64,000 bases of DNA, taken from Isoetes taiwanensis (Eukaryota; Streptophyta; Lycopodiopsida; Isoetales; Isoetaceae). Below the pieces are notes generated by a model that did not search any database, was not told the DNA's origin, and was given only the letters and a program-made list of their open reading frames with translations. Made by a program: the position numbers and the translations under genes. The stretch spans positions 32,595,166 to 32,659,165 of the forward strand of contig JAJEKV010000003.1 in the NCBI GenBank assembly GCA_021234155.1, given 5' to 3'. Below, one piece after another: positions 20,815 through 33,794 of this stretch (position 1 is the first letter of the stretch; the number at the start of each line of letters is the position of its first letter).

Positions 20815-22048
20815 AATCATGGATTGTGCATTGGCCATGTGTCCACCAGGATTGGGGGCAATGGAGGAGAATAAGGGAGCCAAAACATTTGGTAGCTTGG
20901 AGTTACCCTTTCGAATGCTACGTAGGAAATATGGTGCAGCTGCTCTTATTCACCAATGCTATACTCTCGAGTATTTTCTGAAAACCAGATTTAACGTAGA
21001 AAAGAATTTAGTACTTGCCCGGTAAACTCTTTGGACAATATATGTGATTAACAACATACATGTTTATTAAATGCTAGAAGCTATATGCTTTATTGCAGCG
21101 TTTGGTGGCAGAGGGATAGACCATTATTTGTGCAATTTTGTGGCAATCATTCGGACATTTTATTAGCAACTTCACAAATAGTAGAACCATTATGGGATTA
21201 CATTGATCTTAATCTAGGGTAAGTGTATGACAGCATGCTCTAATTCAGGATAATTAAGCATGCACAACGAGGTTTTTCAATCATTACATTTAATAGGTTA
21301 CATTGAAATTAACATTTGCATTTGATCACTATTTAAATAACAATTATACCTTGTCTTTGATGATGCAGATGTCCGCAGAAGATAGCGAGCCGAGGGAATT
21401 ATGGATTATTTTTAATGGATAACTTACCGTCAGTCTCATTCATTGTTTCTAAAATGGCATCCAATCTAGAGATACTTGTTTCCTTTAAAATTAGAATTTT
21501 TCCTGAAGTAGACAAAATGGTGGCATATGCACGGATGTTGGAGGAATCAGGATGTGCACTTTTGGCTGTTCATGAAAGAACAAAAAAACAAAAATGTTCT
21601 AGGACACTCCGATAGAATGGGGTTAGATTAAAGCTATAAAAGAGGCTATTCAAATACCTGTGCTGGTAAATGGAAATATTTCCCACATAAATGATGTAAC
21701 TAAGTGTTTAAGTGAAACTGGAGCAGGTGTGTTCTATCGGGTAATGCTCTGCTTGATAATCCTGCATTTTTTACAGGCCGTAGTTTAACAGCACCCCGTC
21801 AGTCTAGAGATTATATTGAGGATACTCTTGATGCACCTACTTTGTGTCTAGAATATCTTGGTCTCTGTGAAAAATACTCAGTGGAGCCAAAGATGGTTTA
21901 GGCGTATGTTTATCGCCTATTGAGGCATTGGTTGGATGTGCATGAAGATCTAAGGAAGCAACTAGAACGACATTGGAGCTTCAGCTTAGATGCACTTAGA
22001 ATCACAGTTTATGAAATGCTTAAACGTGACAAATTGGTGTTAAATTAA
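20815..22048 (+). pseudogene. tRNA-dihydrouridine synthase (Dus1-type), broken
   Basis: Homologous blocks occur in the right order but not in one frame: REPKHLVA then ELPFRMLRRKYGAAA (about 20870-20945), DRPLFVQFCGNHSDILL...DYIDLNLG (about 21116-21219, good donor after it), CPQKIASRGNYGLFLMDNLP...FKIRIFPEV...GCALLAVHERT (21368-21590), IPVLVNGNISHINDV (about 21655-21700) and the C-terminal block from 21808. The family reduces uridine to dihydrouridine in tRNA using FMN; the catalytic Cys of CPQ is still present. HGRT has become HERT. Stops and frameshifts break the gene near 20900, 21613, 21730 and 21901 (TAG), so no working enzyme is expected. Confidence 0.75.
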
Positions 22049-23102
22049 TTTGATAGACAAGTGGGCACGAAGAAGCATCCCCTTTAGAATCAATTCTTTT
22101 GAAGTGAAGGCTCTTTCACTAAGAAACTCTGGTATTGCTCCTGTGGCACACACTTTGTTTATAAAATACCTACCCATTGAAATAAGAGTAGTTAATCTCA
22201 AAATTGCTTTTTGAATGGTTTTGAAAATTGTCTATTACTTAAATAATTTGAGGAATTTAAGCCCATGCAAGCAGAGAAAGAATTGAACTCAACAGGGCCT
22301 TCATTTGGACATCTAAATCATCTCCAGGGTAAAGTGCAGAACCAGAATACATCTTTGTAGTGCAAACATTACTTAGTTTGATCTAAAAAAAATGCAATTT
22401 CAAAGAAAATTTTGAACTTATTCACCTTGGTAGAATAGCATAGATTATATTGGGGATACTCTTGATGCACCTACTTTGTGTCTAGAATACCTTGGCCTTT
22501 GTAAAAAATACCCAGTGGAGCCAAAGATGGTTTATGCGCATGTTTATTGCCTATTGAGGCACTGGTTGGATGTGCACGAAGATCCGAAGAAGCAACTAGA
22601 ACGACATCGGTGCTTCAGCTTAGATGCACTTAGAAGCATAGTTTATGAAATGCTTGAACGTGATAGATTGGTGTTAAATTAATTTGATATTCAACGCCAA
22701 AGCAAATGTTTATAGCAGGATGACAATAAGATAGAACTTGTGAATATCAATATTCATATATTTTTTATAGTTGCCAAAATGCCCTATCGCCTAGCAGTGG
22801 GCACTTCAGAATCAATTCTTTTGAAGTGACGGCCCTTTCAATAGAAATGCTGGTATTGAAATTGCTTTTGAATGGTTTTGAAAATTGTCTATTACTTGAA
22901 TAATTTGAGGAATTTAAGCCCATGCAAGCGGAGAAAGAATCGAACTACAAGCTCAACAGGACCTTCATTTGGACATCTAAATCATCTCCAGGTAAAGTGC
23001 AGAGCCAGAATACATCTTTGTAGTGCAAACATTACTTAGTTTGATCTCAAAGAATGTGATTTCAAAGAAAAATTTGAACTTATTTACCTTGGTAGAATAG
23101 CA
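21808..23102. repeat. tandem duplication of about 640 bp
   Basis: Unit 1 (about 21808-22441) and unit 2 (about 22442-23102) align along their full length, from AGATTATATTG(A/G)GGATACTC to CCTTGGTAGAATAGCA, roughly 90% by eye. They carry the last Dus-like exon and its downstream sequence. Confidence 0.85.
22442..22682 (+). pseudogene. duplicated C-terminal exon of the Dus-like pseudogene
   Basis: This unit encodes the same block as 21808-22048 (DTLDAPTLCLEYLGLCKKYPVE and onward) but keeps an open frame where the first copy has TAG. It has no upstream exons of its own. Confidence 0.65.
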
Positions 23103-24279
23103 AGGATGTTGCACGTCAGGCAAAAAATTTTGAGTGTATACAAAGGGTTGGGAAAGAGAAACATTTGGCCGCCGCGATAAGTTTCTTGTAGATATTATGC
23201 AAGGTTGGATGTATCATTTATAATGCAATAATAGCACCATTTTCTGTGCATCTTCTGAATTTGGGAGATTGGATAGTCTTTAAAATGGTAAAAAGAGTCA
23301 CACTCATCCTCATCTTTGAACTTCGCCTCCAAAGAGTTGAGTCTCTACTTTCTATATTTTGAACTTGTTACTATTGTTTTTCCAATTGATAAATTTGAAG
23401 TGTGGCTTTTTCACTTTCGTGGAGCATCTCTATTGCTGGATTAAAAGCTAGAATATACTTTCACCATGTTCAAGTTGATTCTCTCCTGTTTTAGGCTAGA
23501 AAGGATCGTCATGAGTTTCAGCCTTGATATTCTTCCCAACTTGCTTCTAAAAGCTAACTTAAGCACCATTGAGGTGTGTTGATTTTCACTTTTCTTAAAA
23601 GCGCATATGTTCATTCTACTACATAATTCAAGCTCCAAATAGTTTCATTGATTCTATTATTACCTGTGCAAGCATTCACTTACCTGCATATAATGCGTCA
23701 TAAGTCTGGTTCAAAGCTTTAACAGTTTCCGTTAGGCTGGGAAAATTTCTTATACTTTGGTTGTTACCTCAGCATTTGCGATTGAAAAACAATGCTCATA
23801 TATGTATCTTGTCAAAGACAATGCAGGATTTACTAAAAAGAACTTATGATGCTGGGGATACCATAGCCAAAATTCAGGGCCATGAAGATGCAGGGTACAA
23901 ATTGTTCACGTACTTTTGAGAACAAAAATAACTGGATTTGAAATTAGAGTCATGTTCTTTCTATTTTTTGCAAGAGCATGCAGGCAATGCAGTCTGGCCT
24001 GGAAAGACAAACTTGTGTGCAAATTATGTACTGTCTCTCACAAGGTCATGACTTCTTCAGATACAACTCCATAGTTTGAACTCTTTTATGCACAACACAT
24101 TTCTAATTTCCAACTAGCCAGGTAGGTAAATTCGTCACATAACACTTTCAATGAAAACTTAGTTGCCTTCATTGTCCCCTGTGATTCCATTGTGCTGCTG
24201 CTTTTCCTGATTCAGTACCATACCATGGGTAAGCATTCTGCAAATGCCCACCTTTCAAAGAACAAAAGACATCATATTG
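23103..24279. other. no supportable gene
   Basis: A short open stretch near 23826-23898 (LLKRTYDAGDTIAKIQ and flanks) ends at a possible donor, but no family is recognised. The rest is AT-rich without motifs. Confidence 0.3.
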
Positions 24280-24863
24280 CTAATTCTGACCTCTGGACCC
24301 TTTCTGCCAAAAATTCTGAAGGAACTAAACCACTCTGACACTTTGTTCCCACGAACACCCTGAAATGGCATCATGGCGGCAATTAGACTGGAGCCTTATA
24401 GAAGACATTAAATAGTGAAAGCTGCTCACTCTATGTTCTGTGTAACAATCCCAAAAGACCTTTTGAAGATCTGAGCACTCTCCGAAAGCCCCCTTACGCA
24501 AGCACTCAAGAAGTTCTCCTACAGAAGCACAAGTTAATTGATCCAACCAAAATCAACCACATGAAAAGATCCCGTTGCTTCGTAGAAAGTGCAAAAATGA
24601 ATCGGCTTAGAAGAAAGATCATGTTAAAGGCGACGGAGAAACAGAGAATAACTGGGTAAAGAGGACAAAATACTGATAGACTTTAATAATGGATACGCAT
24701 GGAATGCTAAATGACCAAAATAGGAAATGCGTAACTCACTGTGTTGTTGAGCGCATCCAGCAAGAGCTCGCTGCTTGGGATCAAGTGGAGATTGCTTGTC
24801 GGAAGTGGTAGATGGCTGCTGGTCCTCCACAAATTCTTCACTCCCAAATGCCTCGTCGGCCAT
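24280..24863 (-). CDS. twin CX9C (CHCH-domain) small protein, three exons
   Basis: Minus-strand exons 24740-24863, 24430-24518 and 24280-24303 join in phase at GT-AG sites to give 78 residues from ATG at 24863. The first 30 residues are acidic and polar. The core has Cys37-x9-Cys47 and Cys56-x9-Cys66, the twin CX9C pattern of helix-hairpin-helix proteins that are oxidised by the MIA pathway in the mitochondrial intermembrane space. Members act in cytochrome oxidase or complex I assembly, among other roles. The exact orthologue is not identified; the COX19-like plant proteins are the nearest guess. The last exon codes only seven residues (KGSRGQN) and is the least certain part. Confidence 0.7.
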
Positions 24864-24959
24864 ACCGACCGAAAACCTAAATGAATTAAAGTATGCCTAA
24901 CATTTTTGTACCATTTATCATCACTCAAAGTGAATTTTATCCCTTATAAGAATTTAGCC

Positions 24960-25239
24960 GTCTTACGGGAGTCGAATCCAAATAGGACCGTATCAAAATA
25001 TTCTCTTTGAGACACAACATGGAAATCGGGTCGCAAATTCCGTGTGATCTTTAACCCTGTGCTGACACCTGTCAGGTCCCTACAATCCGGAATGGAAAGA
25101 GGCAAGCACATTCCGTGCATATCAAGTTTAACAGGCTACTGCCGGTTGTCCAGACAGTAACAGAGCATAACAGAGCAAAAACTAAAATCGTCAACTATGG
25201 GATTTGAACCCACAAATCCGAAAACAGTGTTGGAAAACT
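24960..25239. other. promoter-side intergenic with a T-arm-like motif
   Basis: On the minus strand TGGGTTCAAATCCCA (about 25197-25213) resembles a tRNA T-arm, but no matching acceptor or A box is found. The string (C)GGGAGTC(G/A)AATCCAAATA occurs here (about 24967) and again near 27168. Confidence 0.3.
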
Positions 25240-25665
25240 AAATCAGTGTAGAAGAACGTTAGGAAAATGCTGTAACTCGTGAAAACTCTGCAACAGAGTT
25301 ACGGTAATGGCCCTCAGGGCTTAAAATAGCATGTAGATGCCGGATTTGTTGCCAAGATCAGCCTAAAGCAGGCCAAGAGGACCGATTTGCTCTATAAAAG
25401 CATCATGGACCTGCATGCAAGAAATAACCAAATCAGTAGAAGAACATTAGAAAAATGCGGTAAATCAAGAAAGCTCGCGAACAGATAATCGCGTGATGGC
25501 CCTCAAATGGGGCTTAAAACAGCATATACCTACCGGATTTGCTGCCAAGATCAGCCTTAAAGGTGTCCAAGATCGCCTTTTAAAGCGTGTCCAGAGCCGA
25601 TTTGCTCTATAAAAGCATCATGGAGCGATAATATAGCACGGCTACCTGCATGCAAGAAATAATAG
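25240..25665. repeat. diverged tandem repeat, two units of about 190-230 bp
   Basis: Unit 1 begins AATCAGTGTAGAAGAACG (25240) and unit 2 AATCAGTAGAAGAACATT (about 25431). Both contain GCCAAGATCAGCC and GATTTGCTCTATAAAAGCAT and end at CTGCATGCAAGAAATA. Unit 2 is longer through internal insertions. Confidence 0.65.
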
Positions 25666-25929
25666 CACAACTCTTGGAAAAAACCGCTATTTGCCATGCA
25701 AACTCTGAATACCTGTAAGCAGAAACCAAAGAAAGGTGAAAAATAAGGCAAGCGCCATAGAAACACTGAAAAACTGAAGAATAAGGCGCATCCGGTCTTG
25801 GAAAATCTGAGGCAAATACCAAATCGTTGAGCGCCATAGCCACTGAGCTGAGCGCCATCAAGCGCCTAATTTTTTCAATTTCATAGGATGAATATGACCT
25901 CATTCCTGGAATTGTTATTTTCAAATTAA

Positions 25930-28259
25930 GTTAAACATCTAGAAGAGAAATAGAGTTGAACATGTAGAAGGGAAATATTTCGAACCTTGCGCAAGATTCA
26001 GGCAACAAGACAAAATTACATAAATTTATAAACGTTGCGAATGTATAATTGAAGAGCTTTACTTTTGTGAATATTATAGCTTCTTCATATATCATTTGTC
26101 CCATCATTTGTTATTGATTGTGGTACATCAGATACAAATATTCACGATGAAAGTTACTATGTTAAATTCTATTATCAAGGTAGTTGTCATGACCTGCCTT
26201 CTTGTTGCTTCCTTTCTATGGTGCATTGAGACATCCAGTTAAAGCAATTATTAAATATAGATACATAATCTGATGCAAACAATATTGCACTTACATTTTG
26301 AAGGTCCGATCCATAAAAAATATGCCTATTTAGCTTCAGCGAATAGAATTTAGAAAAATTGAGCCTCTGCCATGTTTTGTAGCACCAACCCTACACTAAT
26401 TCTAAAACCTGGTGAGACCTATTCGACAAAAACTTTAGTCACTTAAAGCCTTAATGATGTAGAGGTCTTTGAATTCAAAGAACTTTTTTGGAAGTTGTCC
26501 TTGTCCGAGCAAAAGAAATTTTCATATTCAAATGATCTTGGCTGACAAAACTTGTTGAGGTTTTCGTATTTCTCAAAGATGCATATTGACATGAATCGAC
26601 TCATTACATGTGAAATAAAGGCTTTATAGCTTGATAGTAGATGCTTTCAAAACATTTATGAAGCATAAATCCATACTTTTTACACCAAATTCATCTCTTA
26701 AAACTTCTTTTTCAATTCAGCTTGCATAAATTTTCTAACCTTTGTTTATACTAAAACAAATCTATTTTTTTAAGCTTCAAAGCAATTATGATATTTCTAT
26801 TACTGAATAGTTAAAAATGCAAGAAGATACTTCTTAAGCACATTTCTGTATGTTCAGAATTGCTGGACAAATTACGAAGTAAAAGAAGTTTGTTCTAGTT
26901 GAAATTAGAGATCTCTAATTCACCAGAAATGTGGGCTGCTAGTGCTATTTCAAAAAGTGCTTTAAATGCATACACAAGACTGCTTGCCAGGAATCTGAAC
27001 TAGCGCATCGGAGGAAAATTTTAAATCGATATTATGCATATGTGCATGCTTTTATAAGTGCAATAAAGATTTCCATTCGAGAACTTGGATCTAACTATAT
27101 TTAGGGAACACTAGGAATTTTTTTGATATGGTTTAAAAAGTTTACCCATTGTTAATGTTAATGCTCGGGAGTCAAATCCAAATATGACTATCACTTTAAG
27201 GCCTTTGTATAAAGACAAAGTTGTTATTTGTCAAAGGCAAAGTGCATTTTGCTTGGACAATGAATTGTATAAGAGCTGCCATCAATAGAGATATGCAGAA
27301 AGCTAAAATGTGGGTAATTAATATTGGTGCTCTAAAAATGAAAACATGGCACATGAAGAAAATAGTTAAATTAATTGTTTAATTTATATTGGTTGCCCTA
27401 GTAGAGATAACTTAACAGGCCACAGCATAGGTTAACATAGAGAAAGATGCAGAAAGTGAATAGATTCTTATAATAGACAAAAAAACAAAGAGTAATTACA
27501 GTTATAGAAACTAAAGTTAAATGCATGGCCCCAACAAAAGTCTGGAATGGGTAGGATCCATATGAAGCAGACTATATTCCTTCTCTTATACTCTGGAAGA
27601 TTATTTCAAGAATAAAAAATACCTCAACGAATGCCCTTATTTTTTAATCTCCTTATGGCTCAGTATTTGAATGCAAATTTTTTCCATTGGCAGCTCTAAA
27701 ATGCCTAGGTTCAAAAAACTCTAGAAAATCATAGGGATTCTTCATCACAGAGTCCACATCATCATAGATCTCCTCGTCTAATTTTGAAAAGCCCCAGGAA
27801 TTCGAATCAGTTCTTCATCACATAGTCCACAGCATCATAAATCTCCTTGCATTGCACTGTAGTATCTTCACCTAAGCATAGAAATATTTAGAATCATACC
27901 TCTATACAATCCACAATGTGGAACATATACTGCAACATTCCTTGAGACTGCAATTGTGATGTAGGCCATAACTTCATGTGTGTATTGACAGAAATTCCAT
28001 CTATATTACCGAGGTGAAAGTAGTAAAAGAATAATGCTGCTAGAGATTAGTATAGTTTTATACAAAAGAAAGGATTTAGGCATAACTCCCCTAATATTCC
28101 TCTATTTTCCTCAACAGGACATATATTAAGAAGCTCTATGAGATATGTGCAGTATGCTCAACCTGACTAGTTTAGTAAACATGTTAAAAATGATACAACC
28201 TATCTGATGTGCTATTTCTAACTGATAATACTAAAATGGCCATAAGTAAAGTTCTATAT
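25930..28259. other. AT-rich region without a recognisable gene
   Basis: I see no long ORF, no domain and no RNA gene here. Short direct echoes near 27735 and 27812 (TTCTTCATCACA(G/T)AGTCCACA) suggest a small local duplication. Confidence 0.4.
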
Positions 28260-28581
28260 GGGTAAAAGCATGTTAGGGTGTACCACTTTTGGAACCTGCA
28301 AAAGTACATACACTAGGTACTTCTGAACTGGGTACTTTCTCATTTTTCTTTTCATTAAAACTAATACAAAAATCCAAAATAAAAGTCAAGGACATGGTAA
28401 TATTCAAAGTTAAGGTAAAGATAATGCTATCGAAGACCAATATATATATAAAAAGTTATAAAACATACCTTATATTGAGATATTATACAGGTACCCAGTA
28501 CCCAGTCCTGGCTACCTTTTTAGGTACCTTTTTAGTCACTAAATAATACTTTTTAAGGGACACCCTAACATGCTTTTACCC
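28260..28581. mobile_element. 322-bp MITE, copy 1
   Basis: The ends GGGTAAAAGCATGTTAGGGT and its reverse complement form terminal inverted repeats of about 21 bp. The flanks are ATAT on both sides; if the element is read as T-GGG...CCC-A, the duplication is TA. A nearly identical copy (about seven differences by eye) lies at 47178-47499. There is no coding capacity. Confidence 0.85.
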
Positions 28582-28856
28582 ATATCTACATTTTCCACTC
28601 AAGTTGACTCTTTGGAAAGTTTTCAACATTTAAATATAAAAAATTTCAAGTGACTTCCATGTTATAAGTGATTCAAACACCAAAACATATCTGATATGAT
28701 GAAATTAGGGCTACGAAAACTTGCTTGTATTAGAAAAAGTTCCTTGTATCAAAAGCAAATCCTATCATCATTACAAAACAAAACTTGAAATGCAAAACAA
28801 AGCAATCAAGCCCAAGGAACTGAACGCAGGCAAATAGAACGGAGATATGTATACAG

Positions 28857-28950
28857 AAAGGTCACTTACGTGATCTTCCTGCTGTGGAAACAGGGCGACG
28901 TGCGGCAACACAGAGCCCTATTGACACAGCAGGAAGGTCATATAAGTGAC
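28857..28950. repeat. stem-loop with 31-nt arms
   Basis: GAAAGGTCACTTACGTGATC... (from 28857) pairs with its complement ending at about 28949 (...AAGTGACCTTTC), with three mismatches over 31 nt around a loop of about 30 nt. It is a possible MITE remnant or small-RNA hairpin. Confidence 0.55.
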
Positions 28951-29139
28951 CTTTCCTGTAACGTGGAGAAAAGTTGGATGTCCGTTCTACGCCAAGTATC
29001 ATCAATTTGATGGTTGGAGCAGAGAATGTCGTAGAAAAAATAGGGTGTATGTAAACGTACTTGCCGAAAAAGAAAGGGCTAAAAATTGCCACGTGGTGTC
29101 ATATCACTGGAGGAAAGGGCGAAGTAGAGTCTAATTGTC

Positions 29140-32100
29140 CTTTGCATAGCTTGCAACCCCAAAATTTGAAATGGACTAAAGAATGTACAATAAAGATGAT
29201 TTAATCTGGTACTAACTACACACACATCTAGTAGTAATTATAAGTAGTTACAATGCAAATCATTAGATTATCGACTACCTATGAAATCTGCTATGTGTAG
29301 AAGCCAGCATCCAATTGAATATCACTTGCCAAGATGAACACAAACTATTAAGGAAAAATCATAAAACCTATTTTGCAATCATTCAGCTTTGAGGTAATGA
29401 CTCATGCAATCTAATAAGAGCTCCTAAATTCCATAAAGGGTCAAGTATTGAGTTTGTATATAATATATATCTGGCTAGAACGAGGAGGCAACTTGGCATG
29501 CCCCTGCTATTGCAATGGTTTGTGCAGAGGTTATGGCTGCTAGATGGCATTTGATTGTTGCAATCAATGCCGAGGTGTCCTTGCAATGTTTCCTCGTCCA
29601 TATGTTTCTGCAAACACATAACACTCAATAAAAGGCCTATTTCAGGAATGCTCTTATCCGCAAATCCTTGCATCTTACATTGGAGAGCTCGGCTTGCAAA
29701 TCCAATTGGTATAGAGGAAAATATATCACTAAACTGAATATGCCTCATCATAAAGTGCGGCAAAATTTTAGATTGATAGAGTGTCGATTCCATGGGGCAT
29801 GGAAAGAAGGACAGTTAAGCAAATTCGTTCAATGAATGCCAAAGCTAGGGAATCAAGATCAGCCTTTGACACATGCAAAAGGAGAAGGAGCATGATGGCT
29901 TTTCTTCCATGCAACAGGACCATGCTAAAAGTTGAAGAAAATTCCGAACATAAGATTGGAAGCTATGAAAGGCTAGAGTGCAGGATAGTAGGGATTTTTT
30001 TGCCGGAAAAAAAAAAAGAAAAAAAAAAGAAACTTGTTGCCAAAAAAAGCATTCCAAAACACAAGGTAAGTATAACTTGTTCTAGCTTCCTTTGATTTGC
30101 TTCTATGATAAGTATATGAGCATTTACTGATTTTCTAGCTGTCACTAGGCTGCATGTAATACTTTTGGGACAATTGTTATGATTAGGTCTTCCATTACTA
30201 TACAATGTATCACATAAGGACTTTTTTTATTCAGCTCTTCTAAACAATCTTATGGAGTTGTACAGTACTAAATCCTCAATAGCAATCAGATGTAATACTA
30301 CAAAGTCACAACATCTAGCCCAAGACTGTACATATATCCAACCATTGGACTTTCCTGTGCTATCAGGTTTAGCCACAATGATGGTTGTTATGATTCTCAT
30401 GGTATATATATGAAAAAGCAATGTAGGCATCAAATTGAGATAAGGAAAGCCAAGGATGAAAGAATGAGGGCAACCAATGAGTACTGAACTTCATGAAATT
30501 TATTAAGTTATTGGCATGGGAAGATCACTTTCAAAACCTTGTCAAGGAGCTTCATATGATAGAATATGGTTGGCTTTCAAATATCATGTTTGCATTCTCT
30601 ACCATCATAGGTCTTTTGAATACTTGTCCATCTTAGGTCCCTACTGCTTTGCTTAAGGGATGGGTGCTTTTGAAGACGAGGCTAATAACATCAAAGGTAT
30701 ACATTGAACATTATAAAAGCATGTATATTGGTTCCCACATGCACTGTTACTTTGTCTAAAGCTATTATCTTGCATAGACTAAAGATTACATGCAGTGCAC
30801 TAAAAGTTACATAAAACAACTATCATATGGGTACGTGAAAGAATTTATGATGTGCAAATTGAAAATTGTTCCCTTTTTCTAGAATGAGGGAATTAAAATC
30901 TTAACCTTGATGACATTAATATCAGGATTAGGCCTAGTTCTGGTCTCACAGTAATCAGAACCATTGGATTAGAGCATATGCATCCTATGACTTTTGAAAA
31001 AAAACCATCAAGATACACTGCCTATCTTGTTCTACAGGCCATCAAAAAAACCATTTATCCAATACCTTTTCAAACACGTTATGATGTGTGCTCAAGAGAG
31101 TGACCAAACCCTTTTTGTGGTCTGACTAAGGCCATTTTTTTCAAGTTCGACTTCGGAAAAATGAAAAAAACTAGTCGAACTTTACAGGTTTTGAATCTAG
31201 ATTTTCCTTTTGTTAAAATGTACTGACTAACTTCACACTTTTACTGACAATTAACACTTAAAAGCACAGTTTCATTCATTTGAGAAAAAAATGCTAATTT
31301 GAGAATTTAAAAAAAAACCAAAGACAATTTTTAGATACATCCTTATCCTCATTGACAATCAGGTCTCTTACCAAGAGCTCACATTCTGATAAGATAAGAT
31401 AAGATAAGGGACTTGCAAATAGCACAGAAAACCGCCTAGACTTGTCATTCATCACAGCAGCAGAATACAATGGTTTGAAGGGATTGTTTGGGGAGCTAAA
31501 CAAGGAACACCATCGAGCCACCCCCGATAAATGAAATAATACACTACATGTCTAGGCAAGAGTGAGAGCACTGGGAAACTTCTCATTGGGATTAAAAAAA
31601 ATCCCGTCCTTTTGAGTTTTCAAGGAAAATTCTAATGAGAAAATGTCGTCAATGACCTCGAATGGATGCCTTGGAATAGAAGACGAAAGGATGCGGGCTC
31701 TAAGAGAGTAACATTGCTCGCAGTAAACTCATGCTATCCATTGAAGATGTAGCAAATTTTAAGCAGAGCCATTATAGAACAATTCTTATTGTACGTGTAA
31801 AAGCACAAAAGGTTGGAAAAAATACGAACTTGTAACCTTGAAATGAATTGCAAATATGAAGAAATAGCAAATTTATATTTCAACAACTGGCATAAAGCAG
31901 CACTAATGAATCAATGCCTGATAGCTAGATATCTATAGAACAAAAATGAATCTTTTACAGTACCTTACATCTAGTCACGTAATTGCCAAATATCAACATA
32001 TGTATTTCAACTTGCAAGCTGATAAGCACGAGACTGATGGACTATAGGTGCCTCTTATGATCTCTTGATGAGCTCAATAATATGTCTAGAGTAAGTGATT

Positions 32101-33350
32101 AGCTCCAGAGTTACCAATCTTGAAATGATTCATTCAAATGCATATTGTAGAGCCCGTTGTTTTTACAATATATTCACAATAGAAGATCATTTGATTTAAA
32201 TGATGAGCAACAATACTCCTGATAGCTTCATCCAGATAGTAGTTTACATGTTAGCTTGCATTATAAATGCAAGAGTTAGATTGCCCCTATGCAAGGACAT
32301 ATATCTAGAAAGTTAGGGTTAATTTGACATAAATTTATGGCAGCCATGAATTGGATCTTGTGCAAAGAACCCATAATGAATTTCTCATAGATATGTGAAT
32401 AAGGGATGTAAATAGAGCTGAATGGAACTGCCGGGACCTAGAAATTAGTGGAAAATGTTTGGACAGACACAAAATAGAAGTCACTCACTAAATATACACT
32501 CAACTTCTAGGGCAATGTACACTCTTGAATAAAAATGGACCTCAAGCTCCAGTGATGTAATATTCACAAATTCCAGTTTCTCATCCATGTGCACCTGCAT
32601 ATTTTTGACAACTTACGTTCTACCCTTCTTGCTGGTACTTGATGATCCCAGCTAGCTTGACATTCTATTAACTAACAAAGACAATATTTATATCCCTGCT
32701 AATTATACCATGCCAATTTAATCCCATGTGTCAAAAAATTTGCCCTTAAATTATCTATGGATAAAAAGTTATGGGGCTCCAAAGTGTTGGGGGGTCGCCG
32801 GGGGTAAGTGCCTCCATCGCCATACACCTTGCCCCTCACGCCATGGCTGTGGCCTACTTTCGCACACCCCAATAGCCTCCTGTCGCTATATAGGTAGCCA
32901 GGTATCGCGCTGGCATGTTCCAGCCTTCCTATTATGGAAACCTAATAATGCCATGTGCATAGCCCTCTTTCGCGACCCAAGGGTCCGTCTCACGTGCCTT
33001 CGCCTACTGGCGTCGTGGTGGTACCTCAATCGAATGCCTCACGCTGTGCTTGCGGTCGCGCAACCCGAAGTCCCCATCATGACCCAACGGTCCACTGAAC
33101 GAGGATACATGGACCATCATTCGCTACCATTTCTGGCCTCTTTTCGAGCTTTTGCCAAACAATTCTCTCCTCCAGGCATTCGATCTACCTCCAACTCAGC
33201 CTTCTCCACATGATTTGGGAGGCTTATAGATTCCAGCGCCTCGCGCAAATCGGCAGAGGCCTCATCATGCCAATCTGAGCTATGAAAAGTGCTGCGCTTT
33301 CTTTCAATTGACATTCCACCAGCTGGTTCCGGCATCCGCATCTCCCAGCA
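29140..33350. other. region without a supportable gene
   Basis: ORFs at 29383-29793 (minus) and 29781-30095 (plus, Lys-rich end from an A-rich tract) have no recognisable domain or splice support. A GATAA microsatellite-like run lies at 31388-31407. The GC-rich patch 32780-33380 just precedes the 33.46-kb ORF and probably contains its promoter and first exon. Confidence 0.4.
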
Positions 33351-33458
33351 TTCTTGCATCCGATCAACCCCGAGCTCAAGGGTAATGTTTGCTCTTTGCA
33401 TAGACTGTGGTTACAGGGTTCAGTTTATCTAATTCGTCTCCTTTTGGTTTGCAGCACC

Positions 33459-33794
33459 ATGGAAGGGCAATGGAGGCATGGGCAAGGCATTGCAGGAGCT
33501 GGTTACCGCAAGCCCCCTCCAGGGACACCATCTCCATCGAAGAAGAGGGAGCGTCGTTATTCTGATGCGTCTGTGCAGACAGAGGAGCTTGGCTCCTTCA
33601 CTTTGAAGAACTGCCTTGTCAATCGTGAGGAGATCTCTGCTGCCATCGGATCTAACCTGAACGTGGTGGTCACACCAGAGATATGTGATCACATCCAGCA
33701 TGCAAAGGGTGAGCATGACCTGGTGCACTGCAGTGTCACGGTTGCTGAGGGGGACAACGTAAAGTTTGAAAGTCCTGTCAATCAGGAGACCTGA
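33459..33794 (+). CDS. hypothetical 111-residue protein with probable 5'UTR intron
   Basis: The ATG lies in a CACCATGG context four bases after a clear acceptor (GGTTTGCAG, 33454). A plausible donor (CAAGG|GTAATG) is at 33381, which suggests a 5'UTR intron of about 73 nt. The N-terminal third is Gly/Pro/Lys/Arg-rich (YRKPPPGTPSPSKKRERR), a possible nuclear signal. The rest (LGSFTLKNCLVNREEISAAI and onward) looks globular, with no known domain. GC-rich coding sequence compared with its surroundings supports a real exon. The function is unknown. Confidence 0.45.
   Translation: MEGQWRHGQGIAGAGYRKPPPGTPSPSKKRERRYSDASVQTEELGSFTLKNCLVNREEISAAIGSNLNVVVTPEICDHIQHAKGEHDLVHCSVTVAEGDNVKFESPVNQET

Noticed and set aside
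25190-25225. tRNA gene on the minus strand
   Set aside because: Only a T-arm-like TGGGTTCAAATCCCA is present; no acceptor partner, anticodon arm or A box could be folded.
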